Below, in pieces: positions 44,975 to 52,872 of a stretch of 64,000 bases of DNA. The position numbers and the translations under genes are program-made. The notes under the pieces are model-generated. The model did not search any database and was not told where the DNA came from. It saw nothing but the letters and a program-made list of their open reading frames with translations. The stretch is from Gaiellasilicea sp963789355 (GTDB lineage: Bacteria > Actinomycetota > Thermoleophilia > Gaiellales > Gaiellaceae): positions 1-64,000 of the forward strand of contig CAWBKK010000009.1 of the NCBI GenBank assembly GCA_963789355.1. The letters are read 5' to 3'. Numbering within the stretch: position 1 is the stretch's first letter; every line of letters starts with the position of its first letter.

Positions 44975-46688
44975 GGCGGTAGAGCAGGGCGAAGGCGACG
45001 AACGGGAAGAACCAGGGGATGTAGAGGTAGAACCAGTGCGTCAGGACGAGCTCGAAGCCGAGCAGGATCGCGGCCGACAACGCCGCGAGCTGCAGGATCG
45101 ACTTCCGCCGCGGCAGAAAGGCGGTCAGCACGGCGCCGGCGGCGACGAGCACCTGCAGCACCTGCTGGACGAGGTGCAGGTCGGGCACACCGGCGGCGCG
45201 GTACTGGCCCCAGCCCCAGAGCGAGAACGGCGACTCGCGATCGAGCTGGAACCCGAACGTGCGCTCGGCGAAGACGCGCGCCGCATGCAGCGGCGCGGGC
45301 TCGAGCAGGAGCACGAGAAAGGCGGCGGCGGTCGCACCCGCGAAGCCGAGCACGAACCGGCGCGCGGGCACGCGCAGGCCGTTCGGATACGAGAGCCAGA
45401 GCGGCGCCAGCAGGAGCGCCGCGAACTTCGTCCAGCCCGCGAGCGCGACGGCGGCCCCGCGCGCCCACGCCGAGGACGCGAGCCAGAACCCCCAGATCAG
45501 GAAGGCCGGCATGATCGCGTCGTTCGTGTTCGAGTTCGAGACGTAGAGCGTGAACGGGTACGCGGTCCAGGCGAATGCGAGCGTCGCGGCGAGGCGAGGC
45601 CCTCCGAATCGCCGCCCGACCAGCGCGAGCCCGAGGATGCAGAGCCCGTCGAAGAGCAGCGAGGTCGCGTGCGCGGCCCAGAGCTCGTCCCACTTTCCCG
45701 TCCAGCCGAAGACGGCGTACCCGGGCAGATAGGCGAGGTACGAGACCGGGCCGTAGGTGTCCCCGCGGGGGTTCGAGGCCTCGCAGCGGCCGTTCGTCTG
45801 GATCCGCTCCCGGATCTCGCCTTCAGCGTCGGCCGTCCCGCACGGCTTCTGTTCCTCCTGCACCGGCATGTGCCCGTAGGGCATCTCGCCGTTGGCGATC
45901 CGCTGCGCTCCGACCACGCCGGCGAACCCGACGTCGATCACGCTCCGCTCGGCCTCGACGTTCAGGCCCACGCGGAAGCCGGCGAGGAAGACGCAGGCGG
46001 CGGCGAGGAGCCAGACCGGCCAGACGGGGGCCGACGTGCGCGGCGGCCGGTTGCGCCGCGCGATCCAGAGACAGCGTCCGAGCAGGTAGAGGAGCGGCGG
46101 GTAGGCGAGCGGCGCGCTCCAGAAGATCTCGCCTTCGTTGAAGAGCCGCAGCGAGACCGAGAACGAGAGCAGTGCGAGCAGGTCGAGATTGCGCAGCGAG
46201 AGCGGCCGGCGCAGGTCGGCAAGGCCGATGAGGAAGACGGCGCAGAAGCCGAGCCAGAGCCAGGCCCCGTTGATCGTCTTGCCGCCGAACGCCCCGGTGC
46301 CGCCGCGAGCCATCGTCCACGCGACCTGGGGACCCGTCCACGCCTCCTTCACCTCCCCGGTCTGGTCGTCGACCTTCCCGAGCACGATCTGGCCGGCCTT
46401 GCCCGACCAGGCCTTCACCACCCACTCGTCCGAGGCGGGTCGATACTCGGCGTCGGTCTGCGGCTTCGGCGGATAGCGATCGAGCCAGTCCGCGACCTTC
46501 TCGTGGCGAAGCAGGATCGCGGTCGCCTGGTCCTCCGTCAGCCGGGCCGCACCCACACCTGGGACGAACGGCGTCTCGATCAGCCGTCCGTCCGCATCGA
46601 ACACCGGCTCGGTCGGGGCGGTCGCCGCGCCGGCAGGGGCGGCAAGCGCGAGCGCGGCTAGGAGCGGGAGGAGTGTCCGAATGACCAA
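44949..46688 (-). CDS. Polytopic membrane protein, probable GT-C glycosyltransferase
   Basis: 579 residues from a TTG at 46688 where a signal peptide starts (VIRTLLPLLAALALAAPAGA); the open frame further upstream belongs to the GtrA region. An outer domain of about 110 residues (LTEDQATAILLRHEKVADWL) precedes some eleven membrane helices. EMPYGHMPV with NPRGDTYGPVSYLAYLPGYA, AGWTKFAALLLAPLWLSYP and THWFYLYIPWFFPFVAFALL resemble GT-C/GT87 loops. Substrate unknown; an arabinosyl- or mannosyl-transfer role in envelope glycan synthesis fits its neighbours. It overlaps gtrA by 31 bases. Confidence 0.65.
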   Translation of the reverse strand: MVIRTLLPLLAALALAAPAGAATAPTEPVFDADGRLIETPFVPGVGAARLTEDQATAILLRHEKVADWLDRYPPKPQTDAEYRPASDEWVVKAWSGKAGQIVLGKVDDQTGEVKEAWTGPQVAWTMARGGTGAFGGKTINGAWLWLGFCAVFLIGLADLRRPLSLRNLDLLALLSFSVSLRLFNEGEIFWSAPLAYPPLLYLLGRCLWIARRNRPPRTSAPVWPVWLLAAACVFLAGFRVGLNVEAERSVIDVGFAGVVGAQRIANGEMPYGHMPVQEEQKPCGTADAEGEIRERIQTNGRCEASNPRGDTYGPVSYLAYLPGYAVFGWTGKWDELWAAHATSLLFDGLCILGLALVGRRFGGPRLAATLAFAWTAYPFTLYVSNSNTNDAIMPAFLIWGFWLASSAWARGAAVALAGWTKFAALLLAPLWLSYPNGLRVPARRFVLGFAGATAAAFLVLLLEPAPLHAARVFAERTFGFQLDRESPFSLWGWGQYRAAGVPDLHLVQQVLQVLVAAGAVLTAFLPRRKSILQLAALSAAILLGFELVLTHWFYLYIPWFFPFVAFALLYRRDRAAQVH

Positions 46689-47116
46689 AGCTTGTTCCCC
46701 ACGAAGTTCCACGGGGTCACGAGCACGATCGCGAGCGCCTGCGCGAGCACCTTGCCGACCTCGAACGAGTCGACGAGCGTGCGCAGGATCACGAGGTTCG
46801 CGGCCAGGGCGATCGTCGAGACGACGAGGAAGCGCAGCCCCTGGTAGGCGACGTGCCCGCGCTGGCCGCGGAACGTCCAGAGCCGGTTCCACGTGTAGTT
46901 GCTCGTGACCGCGACGAGAAACGACCCGGTGGCGGCCAGGAGGTAGTGGACGCCACCCACCTTCAGCAGCACGGTGTAGACGGCGAGGTTGACGGCGTAG
47001 CCGCTCGCGCCGACCAGGCAGAAACGGATCAGCTGCAGCCAGTTCTCGAGACGGCCGAGCGCGCCGCGGGTGCGAGCAAGCGCAGCCGAGGCGCTGGGAG
47101 CGGTGGTGCGCTGCAT
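46658..47116 (-). CDS. GtrA-like flippase protein
   Basis: 152 residues with four membrane helices. LIRFCLVGASGYAVNLAVYT is the GtrA opening, TSNYTWNRLWTFRGQ and TPWNFVGNKLWSFGHS are the two conserved N-x-x-W-x-F repeats (PF04138). GtrA proteins help move polyprenyl-phosphate-linked sugars across the membrane. Its position in front of two GT-C-like enzymes suggests it delivers their lipid-linked sugar donor. Confidence 0.88.
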   Translation of the reverse strand: MQRTTAPSASAALARTRGALGRLENWLQLIRFCLVGASGYAVNLAVYTVLLKVGGVHYLLAATGSFLVAVTSNYTWNRLWTFRGQRGHVAYQGLRFLVVSTIALAANLVILRTLVDSFEVGKVLAQALAIVLVTPWNFVGNKLWSFGHSSRS

Positions 47117-47135
47117 CGCCGCGCGAGCGTAGCCG

Positions 47136-47774
47136 TTACCGGAGCCTCTGCTCGGCGAACCCTTCGGCGCCGAGGAGCGGGACGAACCGGCACGGCACCG
47201 TCCGCCATCGCCTGGGCCCGGCTTCCCGGCGCTCCACGACCTCGAGCCACTGGTCGCGGCGTGTTCCGACGGGGACGACGAGGCGGCCGGCGGGCGCGAG
47301 CTGATCGTAGAGCGCTCCCGGCGCCGAGGGGGCCGCAGCGGCGACGACGATTCCGTCGTAGGGCGCGCGCTCAGCGACGCCGAGCGTCCCGTCGCCGACG
47401 CGAACGTCCACGCTCCCGTACCCGGCGCCCTCGAGCGTCGCTCGCGCCTGCTCGGCCAGCTCAGGAACCCGCTCGATCGTCACGACGTCGTCGGCGAGCT
47501 CCGCGAGCAACGCCGCCTGGTAGCCCGAGCCGGTGCCGACATCGAGGACCCGGCCGCCCTCGAGTGCCAACGCCTCGAGCATCGTCGCGACCATGAACGG
47601 CTGCGAGATCGTCTGCCCGGATCCGATCGGGAGCGCGCGATCGGCGTACGCGTGGCGACGAAGACGCTCGGGGACGAAGAGCTCGCGCGGCACGGACGCG
47701 AACGCCGCCAGGACTCGCTCGTCGCGGATTCCCCGCCGGGCCAGGAGCTTCGCCAGCTCCGGGCCCTCTCTCAT
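47136..47774 (-). CDS. pcm: Protein-L-isoaspartate O-methyltransferase
   Basis: 212 residues. VPRELFVPERLRRHAYADRA, LPIGSGQTISQPFMVATMLE, and the SAM-binding LDVGTGSGYQAALLAELAD with ERVPELAEQAR are the PCMT signatures (PF01135). It repairs isoaspartyl residues in aged proteins. Its start overlaps the stop of the upstream phosphodiesterase by four bases. Confidence 0.93.
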   Translation of the reverse strand: MREGPELAKLLARRGIRDERVLAAFASVPRELFVPERLRRHAYADRALPIGSGQTISQPFMVATMLEALALEGGRVLDVGTGSGYQAALLAELADDVVTIERVPELAEQARATLEGAGYGSVDVRVGDGTLGVAERAPYDGIVVAAAAPSAPGALYDQLAPAGRLVVPVGTRRDQWLEVVERREAGPRRWRTVPCRFVPLLGAEGFAEQRLR

Positions 47775-49090
47775 GCCTTCGAAAGCGTGCGCGCGTACGG
47801 CGGCGCGGGAACGCCGAAGTGGTCGAGCACCGCGGGCATCACCTCGACGATCGAGCCGGGGAGGACGTCGAGGCCGACGGCGAGCATCGGCACCTCGGAG
47901 TCACCGGTGACGAGCGAGCCGTGCGAGCCGCCGCCGGAGTGGTGACGTCCGGCGAGGTCGGCGAACTCCCAGCCGGCGGCCGCAGAGACGATCAGCTCGC
48001 CCGCGTTCGGATTCGCGAGGGCTGCCCACGCCCGTTCGAGTCCGTCCGGGTACTCGAGGATCGACGCATCGCCGCTCGCCCCGGCCGGGGTGAAGCGCAG
48101 CTCCGCTCCGTCCCGGCGCGCGACCGCCTCGTCGCCCTCACGCCAGAGCACGACCTCGACGGCGGGGTTGCCGTCGAGGAGTGGCGCGAGCACGCCGGCC
48201 TCGGCGTCGGTGTAGACCATCCCGGCGCGATTCGATGCCGTCACGATCTCGTCCGGGAAGACATCCTGCAGCCGCGCCACCTCGCTCACCTGCGTCTGCC
48301 CGTGATCGGAGCAGAGGATGACGGCGTAGCGCTCGAGGAACTCGTCCGCGCCGCCCGCCGCCTCGATCAGCGTCCCGACCGCGTCGTCGCAGCGCGCAAG
48401 CGCCGCGTGCGCGGCGTCGGGCCCCTGCGCGTGCGAGGCGTAGTCGTAGTCGGAGAGGTAGAAGACGAGGAAGTCGAAGCCGTCGCGGGTCACGAGCCAG
48501 CGGCCGACGGCGGCGGCGTAGGCGTCGATCGTGCCGCGCGGGCGGTTGCGGACGGAGAGCGGCGCGCCGGTCACGTCCGACTCGAACAGGTTGTAGAAGA
48601 AGAAGCGGCTGGGTCCGTGGGCGGGGCGCGTCAGGAACGGAACGGTCGGCCGGTGCGGGTGGCGACCCCGGTAGCAGGTGATGTTGATCGCGCCCGCCGT
48701 CAGTCCCGCGTCCTCGAGCGCCTCGTAGACGGTGACCGCCCCCGTGCCGAGATGGCTCGCGTTCAGCCCGTAGATCGTGTCGATCAGGGACTGCTTCGCG
48801 CCGGCGGCCATCACCGCTCCGAACGACGAGCCGTACTCGACCAGGCGCTGCTCGCCGCGGTGGTACCAGACGAGGTGTGGGATCTCGTGCACATCGGGGT
48901 GCGCGCCCGTTGCGAGCGCCGAGAGGCAGACCGGCGTCAGCGACGGGAAGGTCGAGATCGCGCGCCGGTAGCGGCCGTGCTCGAAGAGGAGGCCGAGCGA
49001 CGGCGCCACGCCGCGCTCGAGCGTGTCCTCGAGCATCGACGGCGTCAGGCCGTCGATCACGATCAGGATCAGCTTCTTAGTCGCGGGCAA
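47771..49090 (-). CDS. Type I phosphodiesterase / nucleotide pyrophosphatase-like protein
   Basis: 439 residues of the alkaline-phosphatase superfamily. The metal and nucleophile site is VIDGLTPSMLED at the N-terminus, with STFPSLTPVCLSALATGAHP following. FYLSDYDYASHAQGPDAAHA, ILCSDHGQTQVSEV and HHSGGGSHGSLVTGDSEVPM supply further metal ligands. No signal peptide is seen, so the enzyme is probably cytosolic. It hydrolyses a phosphodiester of unknown identity and lies between pcm and a small membrane-protein gene in one operon. Confidence 0.88.
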   Translation of the reverse strand: MPATKKLILIVIDGLTPSMLEDTLERGVAPSLGLLFEHGRYRRAISTFPSLTPVCLSALATGAHPDVHEIPHLVWYHRGEQRLVEYGSSFGAVMAAGAKQSLIDTIYGLNASHLGTGAVTVYEALEDAGLTAGAINITCYRGRHPHRPTVPFLTRPAHGPSRFFFYNLFESDVTGAPLSVRNRPRGTIDAYAAAVGRWLVTRDGFDFLVFYLSDYDYASHAQGPDAAHAALARCDDAVGTLIEAAGGADEFLERYAVILCSDHGQTQVSEVARLQDVFPDEIVTASNRAGMVYTDAEAGVLAPLLDGNPAVEVVLWREGDEAVARRDGAELRFTPAGASGDASILEYPDGLERAWAALANPNAGELIVSAAAGWEFADLAGRHHSGGGSHGSLVTGDSEVPMLAVGLDVLPGSIVEVMPAVLDHFGVPAPPYARTLSKA

Positions 49091-49496
49091 GAGAGCGGAG
49101 GCCGGCGTACCGGTCGGCCTGGGTGCGGCGGAGCCGTGCGGCGAGAACCGGCAGCGCGACCGCCTCGAGGTAGCCCGCGCCCGGGACGAACGCGAGCCCT
49201 GCCAGGCCCGCGGCGAGCGCAGCGACGATCAGGGCGAGCCCGCTCCTCGTCCCGCCGCGGCGGAGCGCTCCGGCCACGACGATCACGGCTGCCGCCGCTC
49301 CGACGAGGCCTCCAAGCGCACCGGCGGCGAGCTCGGTCCAGTCCTCGATCACGATCCCGACGACCGCACCCGCGACGCCTGCGAGCACGACTGCAGCGGC
49401 CCGACCCAGCGGAGTCGACGAGAGTAGCCCCGCGAAGAGGACGCCGAGCGCGGTGCCGATCCCGAGCGCGAGGCCGATCGTGTACCAGTCGCCCAT
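49077..49496 (-). CDS. Small polytopic membrane protein
   Basis: 139 residues with about four hydrophobic segments rich in Ala, Gly and Val (LALGIGTALGVLFAGLLSST, AVVLAGVAGAVVGIVIEDW, then VGAAAAVIVVAGALRRGG). The C-terminus is soluble and basic (AARLRRTQADRYAGLRSLAR). No family is recognised with certainty. It overlaps the phosphodiesterase start by 14 bases and is the first gene of the pcm operon. The 94 bases upstream are shared with the divergent thioredoxin-like gene. Confidence 0.65.
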   Translation of the reverse strand: MGDWYTIGLALGIGTALGVLFAGLLSSTPLGRAAAVVLAGVAGAVVGIVIEDWTELAAGALGGLVGAAAAVIVVAGALRRGGTRSGLALIVAALAAGLAGLAFVPGAGYLEAVALPVLAARLRRTQADRYAGLRSLARD

Positions 49497-49590
49497 CGAC
49501 GGTCAGTGTAGAGACGGCCCGCGTTTCGACCGAGCGTTTTCTGGACATACAACACGCGACCCGTACGACGCTCTCTCAGGAGGAGAATCC

Positions 49591-49884
49591 TTGAACGACG
49601 ACCGGCCGTTGCTCGTGTTCTTCTGGTCCGAGCGCTCGGGCCCCGCCCGGCGAATGGAGAGCCTGCTCGCGCATCTCGAGCGGAAGGAGCGCGATCGCCT
49701 GCGCGTCCGCCGGGTCGACGTCGACGCGAGCCCCGAGCTTGCGGAGCGGTTCCGGGTCGAGATCGTTCCGACGCTCATCCTCGTCAAGGACAAGTGCGTC
49801 GTCTCGCGGCTCGACGGCCGCATGAGCGCGCCCAAGATCGAGGCGATGCTCGAGCCGCACCTGCACCAGCTCGCGGCTGCGTAA
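49591..49884 (+). CDS. Thioredoxin-like protein lacking the active-site cysteines
   Basis: 97 residues from a TTG with AGGAGGAG seven bases upstream. LLVFFWSERSGPARRMESLL aligns with the thioredoxin W-C-G-P-C region but reads S16-G-P-A19, so both redox cysteines are replaced. The cis-proline P60 in VEIVPTLILVKDKCV and the strand order are kept, and a lone Cys 69 lies away from the active site. It cannot do normal dithiol exchange and may serve as a binding or scaffold protein. It is divergent from the pcm operon. Confidence 0.75.
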   Translation: MNDDRPLLVFFWSERSGPARRMESLLAHLERKERDRLRVRRVDVDASPELAERFRVEIVPTLILVKDKCVVSRLDGRMSAPKIEAMLEPHLHQLAAA

Positions 49885-49911
49885 AACCGCGGTCGCCCTC
49901 AGTCCGTAGTT

Positions 49912-49930
49912 CCGTAGGCCACGTCTACGG
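49912..49930. promoter_or_regulatory. Inverted repeat upstream of the CHRD gene
   Basis: CCGTAG-GCCACGT-CTACGG is a perfect 6-base inverted repeat, and a further CCGTAG lies eight bases upstream at 49904-49909. It sits 28 bases before the CHRD start, a suitable place for an operator. A short terminator for the thioredoxin-like gene is the alternative. Confidence 0.35.
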
Positions 49931-49957
49931 CACTCACGGAGAACAAGGAGGGATGGG

Positions 49958-50515
49958 ATGCGGAAACTCGTGCTCTTCGCCGCCCTCGGCGGCGTGCTCG
50001 TGCTCGGGGTCGGCTCGTTCGCGCTCGCGGACGGCGGCCGGGACAAGGCCGGCGGCAAGCTGATCGGCTATCAGGAGGTCCCCTCGGTCTCCACTCGCGC
50101 GTCGGGCACGTTCGAAGCGAGGATCGTCGACAACGCCAGAATCGAGTACACGCTCACCTACAAGGACCTCGAGAGCGCCGCGACGCAAGCCCACATCCAC
50201 TTCGGGCAGCGGTCGGTCAACGGCGGCATCTCGCTCTTCTTCTGCAGCAACCTGACGTCCCCGGCTCCGCCCGCCGGAACGCCGGCGTGCCCGGCCACGG
50301 CCGCCACGTTGCGGGGCACGTTCACGGCGGCGAACGTCGTCGGACCGTCAGCTCAGGGGATCCTCGCGGGAGAGTTCGCGGAGCTGCTGGCCGCGATGCG
50401 CGCAGGGAAGACGTACGCGAACGTCCACTCGACGACGTTCCCCGGCGGCGAGATCCGCGCCCAGCTCAGCGACAAGCGCGGGAAGAGCGGCAAGGACAAG
50501 GACGACGACGACTAG
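49958..50515 (+). CDS. Secreted CHRD-domain protein
   Basis: 185 residues. The signal peptide MRKLVLFAALGGVLVLGVGS precedes a CHRD domain (PF07452): LIGYQEVPSVSTRASGTFEA, YTLTYKDLESAATQAHIHFG, and VHSTTFPGGEIRAQLSDK. Two cysteines (FFCSN and PACPA) may pair. The C-terminus is a charged KDKDDDD tail. CHRD domains occur in secreted proteins of unclear function. A strong AAGGAGG site precedes the ATG. The 3' end overlaps the E2 gene tail-to-tail by four bases. Confidence 0.88.
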   Translation: MRKLVLFAALGGVLVLGVGSFALADGGRDKAGGKLIGYQEVPSVSTRASGTFEARIVDNARIEYTLTYKDLESAATQAHIHFGQRSVNGGISLFFCSNLTSPAPPAGTPACPATAATLRGTFTAANVVGPSAQGILAGEFAELLAAMRAGKTYANVHSTTFPGGEIRAQLSDKRGKSGKDKDDDD

Positions 50516-51621
50516 GAGGAGAGCCCGGATTCCAGGCGCGCGATCACGTCGAGCGTGAACGCAGCCGCCCGCGCCCCGTCGACGACGCGGTGGTCGAACG
50601 TGACCGAGACGTTGGCGACCTGGCGGACGACGACCTCTCCGTCACGGACGACGGGGCGCGGGCCGATCCGGTGCAATCCAAGAATGCCGACCTCGGGATG
50701 GTTCACGAGCGGCGTCACGAAGACCCCGCCGAGCTTGCCGGCGCTCGTGACCGAGAAGGTGCCGTTGCGCAACTCCTCGGGTTTCAACGTGCCGGATCGC
50801 GCGGCTTCTGCAAGGCGCGTCACTTCTTCGGCGAGCTCCTCCAGCGAGATCGTGTCGACCCCGCGAACGACGGGTACGACGAGGCCTTGCTCCGTCTGCA
50901 CGGCGATCCCGAGGTCGTAGCGTTCGAGGTAGACGATCTCGTCTCCCTCGAGCCGGGCGTTCAGCTCCGGAAACTCCCGGAGCGAGGCGGCGGTCGCCTG
51001 CAGGGCGAGCGGCAGGAGCAGCTTGAGGTCGGCGCCGGTGAAGTCCGCCTCCTCGACGAACGTGACCGCCGGGACTTCGCGGTGCGAGCGGGTGAGGTGC
51101 TCGACGATCTGGCGACGCACCCCGCGAACGGGCTCGCGGCGCTCGGAGACCTTGTGTTGAATCAACACAAGCTCGTTTCCGCCGGCGTTGCGAACGTCGT
51201 CCTCAGTGATCCGGCCGTTCGGCCCTGTACCGCTCAGCTGAGCCAGATCGACGCCGAGCTCCTGGGCGATCCGGCGGACGATCGGCGTCGCCTGCACGCG
51301 AGCTTGTGTTGAATCAACACGAAGCTCTTTCGGCGCCGCGGCGACGGGCGCGGCGGCAGAGGGGGCGGCGGCCCGCTCGGTGCCGTCGCCGCCGATGACG
51401 ACGAGGACGGTGCCGACCGGGACGACGTCGCCCTCGGCGACGAGGATCTTCGTCACCGTCCCCGCTGCGGGCGAGGGAATCTCGACGGTCGTCTTGTCGG
51501 TCGCGATCTCGACGAGCGGGTCGTCCTCCGCCAGCTCCTGGCCCTCGGTGACGAGCCAGCGCGCCACCTCGCCCTCCGTCAGGCCTTCGCCGAGGTCCGG
51601 CAGCTTGAACTCGTAGGCCAC
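50512..51621 (-). CDS. pdhC: 2-oxoacid dehydrogenase E2 (dihydrolipoamide acyltransferase)
   Basis: 369 residues: one lipoyl domain (1-78, lipoyl Lys 43 in EIATDKTTVEIPSP), an Ala/Pro linker, an E3-binding domain (VQATPIVRRIAQELGVDLAQ with GPNGRITEDDV), a second linker and the catalytic domain ending in VTFDHRVVDGARAAAF with the His and Asp catalytic residues. It forms the core of the pyruvate or branched-chain complex with the E1 genes at 52872-54900. Each linker contains the same A+T-rich palindrome (see repeats at 51151 and 51303). E3 is not in the window. Confidence 0.92.
   Translation of the reverse strand: MAYEFKLPDLGEGLTEGEVARWLVTEGQELAEDDPLVEIATDKTTVEIPSPAAGTVTKILVAEGDVVPVGTVLVVIGGDGTERAAAPSAAAPVAAAPKELRVDSTQARVQATPIVRRIAQELGVDLAQLSGTGPNGRITEDDVRNAGGNELVLIQHKVSERREPVRGVRRQIVEHLTRSHREVPAVTFVEEADFTGADLKLLLPLALQATAASLREFPELNARLEGDEIVYLERYDLGIAVQTEQGLVVPVVRGVDTISLEELAEEVTRLAEAARSGTLKPEELRNGTFSVTSAGKLGGVFVTPLVNHPEVGILGLHRIGPRPVVRDGEVVVRQVANVSVTFDHRVVDGARAAAFTLDVIARLESGLSS
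51151..51171. repeat. Palindromic repeat in E2 linker, copy 1
   Basis: CTTGTGTTGA-A-TCAACACAAG is a perfect 10-base palindrome with one central base, inside the E2 coding region at the linker after the E3-binding domain. Its A+T content is far above the surroundings. Its first 18 bases recur at 51303 in another reading frame. Confidence 0.75.
51303..51324. repeat. Palindromic repeat in E2 linker, copy 2
   Basis: The same 18 bases (CTTGTGTTGAATCAACAC) are followed by GAAG, one base longer than copy 1. Together with flanking GAG/CTC it forms a 13-base stem with one bulge. It encodes a different peptide (RVDSTQA rather than VLIQHK) in the linker before the E3-binding domain. Confidence 0.75.
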
Positions 51622-51631
51622 GGCGGTCAGG

Positions 51632-52018
51632 CTACCGCGGCGTTCCCACCCAGGCGCCGGCAGGGAGGATCAGGACGCGGAGGCCGCCGTCGACCCGCCA
51701 GAGTGAGAGCGCCTGCTCGTCGCCGGCGAGCTCGGGCGCCACCGCGGCCGGGACGTAGCCGACCTGCAGGGTGCGCTCGTCGTTCCAGATCGCGACGGCG
51801 TTCGGATCGTGCTCATTGGTGGGCTCGGGGACGAGGACGAGCCGTCGTGGAGGGTCGAACGAGGGATCGGGAAGCGCCTCGGGGCGATAGGTCACCCCCG
51901 CCGCGGCGACGACCCGGATCCGCGGATCCTCCCAGCGCACCGGTTCGCCCGTCGCTGCGTCGCGGAGGTGGAATCCGCTCGCGCCACGCTCGAGCCAGAG
52001 CCGCAGCCGCTCGCTCAC
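51632..52018 (-). CDS. HIRAN-domain protein
   Basis: 128 residues from a GTG at 52018 overlapping the amidase stop as GTGA. LVLVPEPTNEHDPNAVAIWN and LQVGYVPAAVAPELAGDE match the HIRAN fold (PF08797), which binds DNA ends or single-stranded DNA when attached to helicases. Here it stands alone, preceded by SERLRLWLERGASGFHLRDA. Its role beside an amidase and dehydrogenase genes is unclear. Confidence 0.7.
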   Translation of the reverse strand: MSERLRLWLERGASGFHLRDAATGEPVRWEDPRIRVVAAAGVTYRPEALPDPSFDPPRRLVLVPEPTNEHDPNAVAIWNDERTLQVGYVPAAVAPELAGDEQALSLWRVDGGLRVLILPAGAWVGTPR

Positions 52019-52872
52019 CGGAGCGCATCGTCGCGCAGGACCGCGTGCACGCCGAGCACCTCGTTGACGACCTGCGTCACGCGGAGATCGACGACGACAG
52101 ACGCGAACGCGAGCGCGTCGGAGCGGGAGAGCCCGTACTCGCGGCCCATCAGGTCGAGCATGCCGTCGACGGCGATCTTGGCAGCGGCACCAAGGTGCTC
52201 GTCGAAGCCGAACGCCAGCCACGCGCCGTCGATCCGAGCGATCGGCCACTCGAGCTCGAGGTCGTCGCGGACGTCCAAGGTCACCTGCGCCTCGACCGGA
52301 GCCTCGATCGCCGTCCCCGAGACCTCGCCGTCTCCCTGGGCGGCGTGCCCGTCGCCGGCCGAGAAGCGTGCGCCGTCGACCGGAATCGGGAGCAAGAGCG
52401 TCGTGCCCGCGACGAGCTCCTTGCAGTCGATGTTGCCGCCGCAACGCCGGGGCGGGACCGTCGCGTGGACGCCCGGCTCGTCCGGCGGCATCCCGAGCAC
52501 TCCGAGGAACGGAGCGAGCCGAACCGAGCGACCCCCGGTGGTGCCGACATCGCCGGCGAGCTCCCAGTCGATCCGGTGATCCGGGCCGCCGAAGGTGACG
52601 CCCCACGAGGCCGGAACGACATCGTCGATCCTGACCGCGAGCACCTGCCCGGCCCGGGCGCCGCGCACCTCGATCGGGCCGGCGAGGGCGTGGCCCGTGT
52701 CGAGCTCCGGGTCTCGAGCCGCGAACGGCTCGTCCCGTCCGACGTCCCAGCCCGCGTTCGGCGTCGAGAACCGCACCGAGTCGCCAGGCTCGATCGTCAC
52801 CACCGGCTCGAGCTCGCGGGAAAAGTGCCCGTGCAGGACCGAGGCGTCGAGCGGCAGCTCGTGCAGGGCCAC
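52015..52872 (-). CDS. Acetamidase/formamidase family protein
   Basis: 285 residues from a GTG at 52872 that overlaps the E1beta stop (TAGTG). GPIEVRGARAGQVLAVRIDD, PPRRCGGNIDCKELVAGTTL, DGHAAQGDGEVSGTAIE and VNEVLGVHAVLRDDALR are the FmdA/AmdA (PF03069) blocks. It probably hydrolyses a short-chain amide to acid and ammonia. It is translationally coupled to the dehydrogenase E1 genes, an unusual setting that hints at an amide-derived acyl substrate. Confidence 0.87.
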   Translation of the reverse strand: MALHELPLDASVLHGHFSRELEPVVTIEPGDSVRFSTPNAGWDVGRDEPFAARDPELDTGHALAGPIEVRGARAGQVLAVRIDDVVPASWGVTFGGPDHRIDWELAGDVGTTGGRSVRLAPFLGVLGMPPDEPGVHATVPPRRCGGNIDCKELVAGTTLLLPIPVDGARFSAGDGHAAQGDGEVSGTAIEAPVEAQVTLDVRDDLELEWPIARIDGAWLAFGFDEHLGAAAKIAVDGMLDLMGREYGLSRSDALAFASVVVDLRVTQVVNEVLGVHAVLRDDALR

